Positions 1-6,206 of a DNA stretch of 6,206 nucleotides are shown piece after piece. The stretch spans positions 1 through 6,206 of the forward strand of contig JAMCQY010000132.1 in assembly GCA_023381945.1 (NCBI GenBank). Direction: 5' to 3'. Origin of the DNA: Deltaproteobacteria bacterium. Lineage in GTDB: Bacteria; Desulfobacterota; Desulfobaccia; Desulfobaccales; 0-14-0-80-60-11. Positions within the stretch are counted from its first letter, which is position 1. Every line of letters begins with the position of its first letter. Under the pieces are notes generated by a model, which saw only the letters and a list, made by a program, of their open reading frames with translations, ran no database searches and was not told the origin of the DNA. The translations under genes and the position numbers were made by a program.

Positions 1-3000
1 CGCCTTGATGGCTACCGACCCCTTGGGCATCATCACCGACGTCAACAAGCAGATGGTGACCCTTACCGGCTACACCCGGGATGAACTCATCGGTTCTCCC
101 TTCAAAAACTATTTTACCGACCCCGAGCGCGCCAATGAGGGCATCAAGCTGGTGCTGCGGGAAGGCAAGGTCACCAACTACGAGTTGACGGCCCTCTCCA
201 AAACCGGCCGCATGACCGTGGTCTCCTATAACGCCTCCACCTTCCGGGACGCCGAGGGCCGGCTCCAGGGCGTGTTCGCCGCCGCCCGTGACATTACCGA
301 GCACAAGGAACTGGAACAAAGGCTTCGTGAGTCGGAAGCCTATAACCGTGGCTTGATCGAGGCCTCCGTCGACGGCCTGATCACCGTCGACCCCCAAGGC
401 ATTATTTCGGACGTCAATGCCCGCATGTGCCAGATGTCAGAGTACGCTCGGGAAGAATTGCTGGGAACGCCATTTATCGACTATTTCGTGGACACCGACA
501 GCGCCGCCGCCGGGGTAAGACAGACCTTCGATAAGGGGGTGGTGACGGACTACGTCCTCACCATGGCCACCCGGGATAGCCAACGGCTGGTGGTCTCCTT
601 CAACGCCTCGGTGTTTAAAGATCCTTCCGGAGACGTGCATGGAATCTTCGCCAGCGCTCGTGATATCACGGAGCAGGCCAGGCTGCAGACCCAGCTCTCG
701 GAAGAACGGGCTTATAACCGTGGTCTCATTGAGGCCTCGTTGGATGGTCTGATCACAGTAGACCCGAAGCTGAACATTACTGACGTCAACGAGACCATGT
801 GCCGCATGTCCGGTTACACTCGGCGGGATCTCATTGGATCTCCCTTCCCGCAATATTTTACCGATAGCAAGCGGGCGGCTGCCGGGGTGCGCCTGACTCT
901 GGATAAAGGGGCGGTCACTAACTACCAATTGACCCTGCACGGCAAAGATGGGTCGGAGCAATTGGTCTCATTTAACGCGGCTATCTTTAAAGACGAAACC
1001 GGGGCCGTGCGTGGTATTTTCGCCAGCGCCCGTGATATTACCGAGGCCGCCCATCTCCAGGATCAGTTGGCAGAGGAACGGGCCTATAACCGTGGTTTGA
1101 TTGAAGCCAGCGTGGACGGTCTGGTCACCGTCGATGAAGCGATGCGGATTACGGACGTCAACGAGACTATGTGCCGCATGGTCGGCCGTAACCGCAGCCA
1201 GCTCATCGGCTCATCCTTCCCCGTCTATTTCATGGAGCAGGATAGAGCCGTCGAAGGGGTGCGCTTAACCCTGAAGGAAGGCTCGGTCACCAACTACGTT
1301 TTAACCCTGCAAGCTGCAGACGGACAACAGGTGCCGGTCTCCTTCAACGCCGCAGTTTTTAAGGACGCAGCCAACAAGGTGCGCGGTATCTTCGCCAGCG
1401 CCCGTGACATCACTGATCAGAAAAAACTGGAATCCCAGTTGCAGGCGTCGCAGTTCTATACCCGGTCGCTGATCGAATCGAACATCGACGCCCTGATGAC
1501 CACTGATCCGTTGGGAATCATCACCGACGTCAACCAGCAAATGGCCGCTCTCACCGGCCACAGCCGGGAGGAGTTGATTGGCTCGCCTTTCAAGAACTAT
1601 TTCACCGACCCTGACCGCGCTGAAGAAGGCATCAGGCAGGTGCTGCGGGATGGCAACGTCACGAACTACGAACTTACAGCCCGCAATAAAGATGGGAGGG
1701 AGACGGTGGTCAGTTATAATGCCGCCACCTTTGCCGACTGGGATGGCAAACTCCAGGGTGTGTTCGCCGCCGCCCGTGATATCACCGAACAGAAAAAACT
1801 CGAATTAAGGCTCCGGGATTCGCAGGCTTATAACCGTGGTTTGATTGAGGCTTCGATTGACGGCCTCATCACCGTAGACCCCGAAGGCATTATTAGTGAC
1901 GTTAATGACCGGATGTGCCAGATGAGCGGTTATACCCGGGCGGAATTAATCGGCACCCCGTTTAAAGACTACTTTACGGATGCTGACCTGGCCCTGGCCG
2001 GAGTCAAAGAAACCTTCGAAAAGGGCATCGTCACTGAATATGCCCTCACCTTGGTTAGCCGCACCAGGCGGCTGTTGCGAGTATCCTTCAACGCTTCAGT
2101 ATTTAAAGACCCCTATACGAGCAACGTGAGAGGTATTTTCGCCAGCGCCCGTGACATCACCGACCGTGTACGCCTGGAAGAGCAGCTTCGTGAGCAACGG
2201 GCCTATCTCCGTGGCTTGATCGAATCTTCGGTTGACGGTCTGATTACCGTTGATCCCGAAGGCTTCATTACTGACGTGAATGAACAGATGTGCCGCATGA
2301 CGGGTTACAGCCGTGATGAACTTATCGGTTCCCCCTTCCGCCAATATTTCACCGATCCGCAGCGGGCGGATGCCGGCGTCAAGAGCACCTTTGCCGAAGG
2401 GGTGGTTACCAACTACGATCTCGTACTCAAGACCAGGTCCGGCAAAAAGGCCACCGTGTCCTTCAACGCTTCGATCTTCCGCGCCCCGGACGGTCAGATT
2501 CAGGGTATTTTCGCCAGTGCCCGTGACATCAGCGAGCAGGCCAGGCTGCAATCTCAGCTCGTCGATCAGCAGGCCTATAACCGCTCCTTGATCGAAGCCA
2601 GCGCCGATGCCCTGTTCGCCATCGCCCCGGACGGGGTCATTACCGACGTCAACGAAGAAGCCACCCGCCTGACCGGCTACTCTCGGAAGCATCTGATCAA
2701 CTCGGCGTTTTCCGACTATTTTACCGAACCTAACCGGGCCAGCGCCGGTGTACGGCAAACCTTGGAGCAACGCCGGGTGCTGGGTTACGAGCTGGTGTTG
2801 ATCACCCGCCAGAACCGCAGGATTCCAGTGAGTTTCAATGCCGGCGTGTTCTCCGATGCGGCAGGCAAGCAGCTCGGTATCCTGGCCGGCGCCCGCAACA
2901 TTGTCCAGCAGAAGGAACTGGAACAGCAGCTCCGTGACCAGCAGTTTTACGCCCGGTCGCTGATCGAATCGAACATCGACGCCCTGATGACCACTGATCC

Positions 3001-4027
3001 TTTAGGCATCATCACCGACGTTAACGAACAGATGGAATCCCTCACCGATTGTACCCGGGAGGAACTGATCGGTTCGCCTTTTAAGAACTATTTCACTGAC
3101 GCTGACCGTGCCGAAGAAGGCATCAGGCTGGTGCTCCGGGAAGGCAATGTCACGAACTACGAATTGACCGCGCGTAGCAAAAATGGCAAGGAGACGGTGG
3201 TAAGCTATAATGCCACCACCTTTGCCGACCGGGATGGCAAACTCCAGGGTGTATTCGCCGCCGCCCGTGACGTGACCGAGCGCAAACGGTTCGAGCAGAC
3301 TTTGCAAGAAAAGAGCCTGGAAATGGAAAACGCCAACCTGGCCAAGGACCGCTTCCTGGCGAACATGAGCCACGAGTTGCGCACCCCGCTTAATTCGATT
3401 ATCGGCTTTGCGGGCACCCTGTTGATGAAGGTGTCAGGCCCCCTCACCGAAAAGCAGCAGAAACAATTGCAAAATATCTCCACCAGCGCCAAGCACCTGC
3501 TCTTGCTCATCAATGATCTTCTCGATCTCGCCAAGATCGAATCCGGCAAGATTGAGCTGAAGTTGGAGTCCATCTCCTGCCACAGCATCATCCAGGAAGT
3601 CACTTCCACCCTGCTTCCCATGGCCGAAAGCAAGGGCCTCAAGCTGATCTCTCAACTGCCGGACCAGGATTTCAGCATCAAGACCGACCGCCGTTCCTTG
3701 AGCCAGATCCTGCTTAACCTGACGTATAACGCCATCAAGTTCACCGAGAAAGGCGAAGTCCGCATAGAACTGCGGCGCAATAGCCATGACGGCCATTGGC
3801 AGACAGAATTCAGAGTTATCGACACCGGCATCGGCATCAAACCCGATGACCAGAACAAGCTTTTCCAGGCCTTCACCCAGGTGGATACCTCCAACGCCCG
3901 CCGTCATGAAGGCACTGGCTTGGGTTTGCATCTCAGCCGCAAATTGGCCGAATTGCTCAATGGCCAAATCACCTTCCAAAGCGTCTACGGCAAGGGCAGC
4001 AAATTCACCATCACGCTTGGGGATTAA
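1..4027 (+). CDS. Tandem-PAS sensor histidine kinase, 5' partial (nine visible PAS domains, HisKA, HATPase_c)
   Basis: This is a cytoplasmic-looking sensor kinase predicted to autophosphorylate a histidine using ATP and pass the phosphate to a response regulator. The reading frame is already open at the left edge: the codons at 2-10 read A-L-M and match 'DALM' at the start of PAS 5 and PAS 9, so the TTG at 5 and ATG at 8 are internal and the true start is upstream. Counting residue 1 at base 5, PAS units begin near 1, 113, 237, 361, 485, 609, 734, 858 and 982. Each has an ITDVN-type start, a G(S/T)PF..YF core, a V(S)(F/Y)NA strand, an ARDIT end and a short charged helical linker. The HisKA H-box is MSHELRTP with phospho-acceptor H1123. 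The ATPase has N1242 (N-box), DTGIGI at 1273-1278 (G1), F1287/F1290 (F-box) and GTGLGL at 1303-1308 (G2), all intact. It ends soon after, at tandem in-frame stops TAA TGA, with no receiver domain. No membrane segment or signal peptide is visible. The PAS ligands cannot be inferred. Confidence 0.96.
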   Translation, partial: ALMATDPLGIITDVNKQMVTLTGYTRDELIGSPFKNYFTDPERANEGIKLVLREGKVTNYELTALSKTGRMTVVSYNASTFRDAEGRLQGVFAAARDITEHKELEQRLRESEAYNRGLIEASVDGLITVDPQGIISDVNARMCQMSEYAREELLGTPFIDYFVDTDSAAAGVRQTFDKGVVTDYVLTMATRDSQRLVVSFNASVFKDPSGDVHGIFASARDITEQARLQTQLSEERAYNRGLIEASLDGLITVDPKLNITDVNETMCRMSGYTRRDLIGSPFPQYFTDSKRAAAGVRLTLDKGAVTNYQLTLHGKDGSEQLVSFNAAIFKDETGAVRGIFASARDITEAAHLQDQLAEERAYNRGLIEASVDGLVTVDEAMRITDVNETMCRMVGRNRSQLIGSSFPVYFMEQDRAVEGVRLTLKEGSVTNYVLTLQAADGQQVPVSFNAAVFKDAANKVRGIFASARDITDQKKLESQLQASQFYTRSLIESNIDALMTTDPLGIITDVNQQMAALTGHSREELIGSPFKNYFTDPDRAEEGIRQVLRDGNVTNYELTARNKDGRETVVSYNAATFADWDGKLQGVFAAARDITEQKKLELRLRDSQAYNRGLIEASIDGLITVDPEGIISDVNDRMCQMSGYTRAELIGTPFKDYFTDADLALAGVKETFEKGIVTEYALTLVSRTRRLLRVSFNASVFKDPYTSNVRGIFASARDITDRVRLEEQLREQRAYLRGLIESSVDGLITVDPEGFITDVNEQMCRMTGYSRDELIGSPFRQYFTDPQRADAGVKSTFAEGVVTNYDLVLKTRSGKKATVSFNASIFRAPDGQIQGIFASARDISEQARLQSQLVDQQAYNRSLIEASADALFAIAPDGVITDVNEEATRLTGYSRKHLINSAFSDYFTEPNRASAGVRQTLEQRRVLGYELVLITRQNRRIPVSFNAGVFSDAAGKQLGILAGARNIVQQKELEQQLRDQQFYARSLIESNIDALMTTDPLGIITDVNEQMESLTDCTREELIGSPFKNYFTDADRAEEGIRLVLREGNVTNYELTARSKNGKETVVSYNATTFADRDGKLQGVFAAARDVTERKRFEQTLQEKSLEMENANLAKDRFLANMSHELRTPLNSIIGFAGTLLMKVSGPLTEKQQKQLQNISTSAKHLLLLINDLLDLAKIESGKIELKLESISCHSIIQEVTSTLLPMAESKGLKLISQLPDQDFSIKTDRRSLSQILLNLTYNAIKFTEKGEVRIELRRNSHDGHWQTEFRVIDTGIGIKPDDQNKLFQAFTQVDTSNARRHEGTGLGLHLSRKLAELLNGQITFQSVYGKGSKFTITLGD
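1461..1509 (+). repeat. 49-bp exact direct repeat, copy 1 (start of PAS 5)
   Basis: This stretch is identical, base for base, to 2952-3000, at an offset of 1491 bp (four PAS units plus the one extra codon in unit 6). It encodes the SLIESNIDALMTTDP linker and the beginning of PAS 5. Synonymous positions are identical too, which protein-level selection alone does not require. A recent block duplication or gene conversion between units 5 and 9 is the likely reason. Confidence 0.93.
2952..3000 (+). repeat. 49-bp exact direct repeat, copy 2 (start of PAS 9)
   Basis: This is the partner of 1461-1509. The identity is broken by a single base at each end (g at 2951 against a at 1460; t at 3001 against g at 1510). 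High but imperfect similarity continues through the rest of units 5 and 9, where I count about 18 amino-acid differences over 107 aligned residues. Confidence 0.93.
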
Positions 4028-4034
4028 TGATTCG

Positions 4035-4102
4035 CCGCCGAGGCGTAGAGGGCGTGAGGGTAAATTCTTATCTTTTCCTCTGCGTTCTCTGCGCCTCGGC
4101 GG
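4035..4102 (+). repeat. Intergenic 26-bp inverted repeat forming a long hairpin in + strand RNA
   Basis: The arms are 4035-4060 and 4077-4102, with a 16-base AT-rich loop at 4061-4076. The outer 11 pairs are perfect (CCGCCGAGGCG against CGCCTCGGCGG). Over the whole 26 positions there are 19 Watson-Crick pairs, six G-U pairs and one A-C mismatch when read as + strand RNA. On the - strand the six G-U positions would be C-A mismatches. No T-run follows the right arm (it continues TTAAAAAC), so it is not a standard intrinsic terminator, although it could slow or attenuate transcription or protect an mRNA 3' end. Its right arm (CTCTGCG..CTCTGCGCCTCGGCGG) resembles a GC-rich interspersed repeat I recall from many environmental bacterial genomes; that resemblance is from memory and unverified. 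Confidence 0.8.
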
Positions 4103-4110
4103 TTAAAAAC

Positions 4111-4115
4111 AGGGG
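4111..4115 (+). promoter_or_regulatory. Probable ribosome binding site for the kinase-like/ATPase gene
   Basis: AGGGG lies five bases before the ATG at 4121, a plausible Shine-Dalgarno element and spacing. It sits just beyond the right arm of the hairpin (which ends at 4102), so hairpin formation would leave it free while placing a strong structure immediately upstream. The frame of the downstream gene opens after a TAA at 4061 and contains no ATG, GTG or TTG before 4121, which supports this start. No convincing -35/-10 promoter pair is visible in 4028-4120. Confidence 0.6.
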
Positions 4116-4120
4116 CTTTC

Positions 4121-6206
4121 ATGATCATCTCGAACTATGAAATCCTGGAGAAGATTGCCGAGGCTCCCCAGGCCGCGGTGTATAAGGCCTATCACAAGAA
4201 GAATAGAGACCGGCTGCTGATTCTCAAGATTCTTAAGGCCGGCAGCCTGTCAGATTACAAAAAAGCCCAGTACAACCAGAAGATCGAGCACCTCAAGGTC
4301 CTGAACGATCCCTTGGTGATTACGCCAGCGTCGTTCGGTGAGAAAGACGGGGTCTGCTTTATCACCCAGGACTATTTTGAAGGGGTCCCCCTCGATAATC
4401 TGATGGCCACCCATGTCCGGATCAATTTGAACGATTTTTTCACTATTGCCTGCCGGCTGGCCCGGGCCCTGGAATGCATCCACGAAGCAGGAATTATTCA
4501 TGGGGGCATCAAGCCGCATAACATCCTGGTAGACACCACTTCCCTCGACATCCGGCTGATAGATTTTTTCAGCGCGGCCGATGTCAGGGACGTCAGTCAT
4601 TTTATCTACGACCGTTCTTTCGTCAGAGATACCCTGGCTTATACTTCCCCGGAGCAAACCGGCCGGATTAATCACCGGGTGGTGTTTTCTTCGGATCTTT
4701 ATTCTCTCGGGATCGTCTTCTATGAGATGCTGACGGGACGCCTGCCTTTCTACTCGGATGATCCTTTGGAATTGATCCATGCCCATCTGGCTAAGGAGGT
4801 CCCCAAAGTCCACGAATTGAACCCGAATATTCCGGTGGCCCTATCCAAGATCGTGGCCAAATTGATGCTTAAGTCGCCGGAAAAGCGCTACCAGAGCAGC
4901 AGCGGGCTGCTGGCCGACCTGGTCCGCTGCCGGGATGAATTTTCCGCCATCGGCACTATCCGGGAATTCCCTCTGGAAAGCAGCATCCTGACCCAGAGGG
5001 TGACCTTCATTTCCAAAATGGTGGGACGGGATAAAGAGGCCGAGATTATTCTGGACGAATATGAACAGGTGGCCCAGGGAGCTTTTCGCTCCTTGTTCAT
5101 TTCCGGCCTGTCCGGTATCGGCAAGACCCGCCTGATCCAGGAATTGCAAAAACCCATCGTCAAGCACCGGGGTTATTTCACTTCCGGAAAATTCGACGTT
5201 TATCAAAAGAACATTCCTTACAGCTCCCTGATCCAGGCCCTCAAGAATCTGATGCGCACCTTTCTGACCGAAAGTGATGAAAGGGTGGCCCTCTGGAAAA
5301 GCAAGATATTGAAGGCCGTAGGCAAGAACGGCAAGGTGCTGGCTGATGTTATCCCGGAACTGGAAATTCTGATCGGCTCGCAGCCCGGAGTCAAACAACT
5401 TCCTCCGGTGGAATCCCTCAACCGCTTTCACGATCTCTTTGACCGGTTCCTGACCTGTCTGGCCAGCGAGGAAAATCCGCTGACCTTATTCATTGACGAC
5501 CTGCAATGGTGCGACGTCGCTTCCTTCGACTTTCTAACCAACATCCTCGCCAATTACCAGGACCATCCTTATCTCTTTCTGCTGGGCGCCTATCGCCATA
5601 ACGAGGTTGATCCGAGCCATCCCCTTTCCAAACTCATCAAGAACGCCCATGAAGGCGGCTGGCCTTTAAAGGAAATCAGGCTCGAGCCTTTAAAGCCGCA
5701 GCATTGCCACGAAATGGTCTCTTATATTCTCGATTCACCCCGGCCGCAAACCAGGACGCTGGCGGATTTCATCAATACCCTGAGCGAAGGCAACCCGCTG
5801 TTCGTCAGTGAAAGTCTCTCCTACCTGCATAATGAAGACCTGCTGTTTTTGGATAGTGAACGCCAGTGGCGTTGGGACCTGGACAAGATTAGGCTGTCAC
5901 GCATGCCGACCACGGTAGTGGCCCTGTTCAGCTCCAAGATCCAAAAACTGCCACCGGACCTGGTGACCATGCTGGAATACTGCGCCTGCATGGGCAACAC
6001 CTTTTCGCCTACCGAATTAGCCTCCACCCGGGGGAGGAGCTTGATTGACACTTTCGAAACCTTGAAACCCGCCCTCGGGCAGGGCCTGTTGATGGAAACC
6101 AAGAACCTGTTGCAGTTTATCCACGACCGGGTCCAGGAAGCGGTGCTTTCTAACATTCCCTCCAAACGGCGCCGGGAGATTCACCAGCAGATCGGCAACC
6201 ATCTGC
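4121..6206 (+). CDS. Ser/Thr (pseudo)kinase-AAA ATPase multidomain signalling protein, HstK-like, 3' partial
   Basis: I read 695 uninterrupted codons from the ATG; the frame is still open at the right edge. Residues 6 to about 270 form a Ser/Thr-kinase fold: K36 of the VAIK-type strand (LLILKIL), a catalytic loop HGGIKPHN at 127-134, DFF at 148-150, the family-typical SPEQTGR with E178, D192 in SSDLYSLG, and R256. The HRD aspartate is glycine (G129) and the DFG glycine is phenylalanine (F150), so phosphotransfer activity is doubtful. The ATPase begins with VGRDKE (G302, R303), has Walker A GLSGIGKT at 329-336 and Walker B LFIDDLQW with D459/D460, then GNPLF at 557 and FIHDRVQEAV near the edge. 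These are hallmarks of COG3899-type predicted ATPases. From memory of the family, members run to roughly 1,700-2,000 residues and continue into GAF and often histidine-kinase domains; that part lies outside the window. The family assignment is firm; the biological input is unknown. Confidence 0.95.
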   Translation, partial: MIISNYEILEKIAEAPQAAVYKAYHKKNRDRLLILKILKAGSLSDYKKAQYNQKIEHLKVLNDPLVITPASFGEKDGVCFITQDYFEGVPLDNLMATHVRINLNDFFTIACRLARALECIHEAGIIHGGIKPHNILVDTTSLDIRLIDFFSAADVRDVSHFIYDRSFVRDTLAYTSPEQTGRINHRVVFSSDLYSLGIVFYEMLTGRLPFYSDDPLELIHAHLAKEVPKVHELNPNIPVALSKIVAKLMLKSPEKRYQSSSGLLADLVRCRDEFSAIGTIREFPLESSILTQRVTFISKMVGRDKEAEIILDEYEQVAQGAFRSLFISGLSGIGKTRLIQELQKPIVKHRGYFTSGKFDVYQKNIPYSSLIQALKNLMRTFLTESDERVALWKSKILKAVGKNGKVLADVIPELEILIGSQPGVKQLPPVESLNRFHDLFDRFLTCLASEENPLTLFIDDLQWCDVASFDFLTNILANYQDHPYLFLLGAYRHNEVDPSHPLSKLIKNAHEGGWPLKEIRLEPLKPQHCHEMVSYILDSPRPQTRTLADFINTLSEGNPLFVSESLSYLHNEDLLFLDSERQWRWDLDKIRLSRMPTTVVALFSSKIQKLPPDLVTMLEYCACMGNTFSPTELASTRGRSLIDTFETLKPALGQGLLMETKNLLQFIHDRVQEAVLSNIPSKRRREIHQQIGNHL

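Larger units (their letters stand above)
1..3310 (+). repeat. Tandem array of nine PAS-encoding units, 372-bp period, with four-unit super-periodicity
   Basis: Unit boundaries, taken at the linker tyrosine codon, are at 341, 713, 1085, 1457, 1829, 2204, 2576 and 2948. The spacing is exactly 372 bp, except unit 6 (1829-2203), which is 375 bp because of one extra residue near 2111-2126 (PYTSNV where unit 2 has PSGDV). Unit 1 is cut by the window edge and unit 9 runs directly into the HisKA domain. Units 1, 5 and 9 share TDPLGIITDVN, GSPFKNYFTD, VVSYNA and LQGVFAAARD. Units 2 and 6 share GIISDVN.RMCQMS and GTPF.DYF. Units 3 and 7 share MCRM(S/T)GY and PF.QYFTD. Units 4 and 8 share PVSFNA.VF.DAA.K and are both followed by a QFY(T/A)RSLIESN linker. 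The array therefore looks like a repeated A-B-C-D block plus a terminal A unit. Confidence 0.93.

Noticed and set aside
1..3310. The regular 372-bp spacing considered as a non-coding tandem repeat or CRISPR-like array.
   Set aside because: Repeats and differences respect the reading frame throughout and encode PAS folds. There are no short identical repeats separated by unique spacers.
437..3979. Several long reverse-strand reading frames over the PAS kinase (for example 437-961, 2096-2770 and 3434-3979).
   Set aside because: They lie opposite a + strand frame with nine clear PAS domains and complete kinase motifs. Their recurrence follows the repeat period, because each similar unit is likewise free of stops on the other strand. 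Their translations show no recognisable domain.
3786..4106. A 106-codon + strand reading frame overlapping the kinase 3' end and running into the intergenic hairpin.
   Set aside because: It is an out-of-frame shadow of the HATPase_c domain, and its tail is a translation of the repeat. No ribosome binding site or domain supports it.
4035..4110. Intrinsic (rho-independent) terminator after the PAS kinase.
   Set aside because: The hairpin is strong, but no U-run follows it in the + direction (TTAAAAAC), and the stem is much longer than usual. I recorded it as an inverted repeat instead.
4028..4120. A sigma70-type promoter for the downstream gene in the intergenic region.
   Set aside because: AT-rich patches (TAAATT at 4061, TTAAAA at 4103) have no matching -35 element at 16-18 bases, and both are tied up with the hairpin loop or its edge.
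4250..5431. Two adjacent reverse-strand reading frames (4250-4813 and 4841-5431) that could look like a small operon.
   Set aside because: The + strand carries an unbroken 695-codon frame with kinase-like and AAA ATPase motifs across the same bases. The reverse frames show no domain of their own.

Overview
The window holds two large signal-transduction genes on the + strand, each cut by a window edge, separated by a 93-base intergenic stretch. There is no RNA gene, insertion sequence, CRISPR array or metabolic gene. Codon use is moderately GC-rich, and both genes belong to types common in bacteria with very large signalling repertoires, such as Desulfobacterota/deltaproteobacteria, cyanobacteria and Chloroflexi. 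A Desulfobacterota-like source is my best guess, but it is a weak inference: no taxonomic marker is present.

Bases 1 to 4027 are the 3' part of a soluble PAS-repeat sensor histidine kinase. The visible protein has nine tandem PAS domains on a near-perfect 124-residue period, followed by one HisKA and one HATPase_c domain and then the stop. Domain 1 is already in progress at the window edge, so the true start and the total PAS number lie upstream. The PAS units are not an even series. Types recur every fourth unit (1/5/9, 2/6, 3/7, and more weakly 4/8), which indicates duplication of a four-PAS block.

Bases 4028 to 4120 contain a 26-bp inverted repeat with a 16-base loop. As RNA it pairs almost fully, but only on the + strand. 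A short Shine-Dalgarno-like site follows it.

Bases 4121 to 6206 are the 5' part (695 codons, still open at the edge) of a protein of the Ser/Thr-kinase-like plus AAA ATPase (COG3899-type, HstK-like) family. In full-length relatives the ATPase region is followed by GAF and often a histidine kinase. Here the kinase-like domain lacks the HRD aspartate (it reads HGG) and the DFG glycine (it reads DFF), so it looks like a pseudokinase, whereas the ATPase has intact Walker A and B motifs.

The two genes run in the same direction and may be co-transcribed. Both appear to be multi-input sensors, and neither shows a receiver or DNA-binding output domain inside the window. The response regulator that would take phosphate from the PAS kinase must be encoded elsewhere. 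The points most worth following up are the four-PAS super-repeat, the degenerate kinase active site and the strand-polarised intergenic hairpin.
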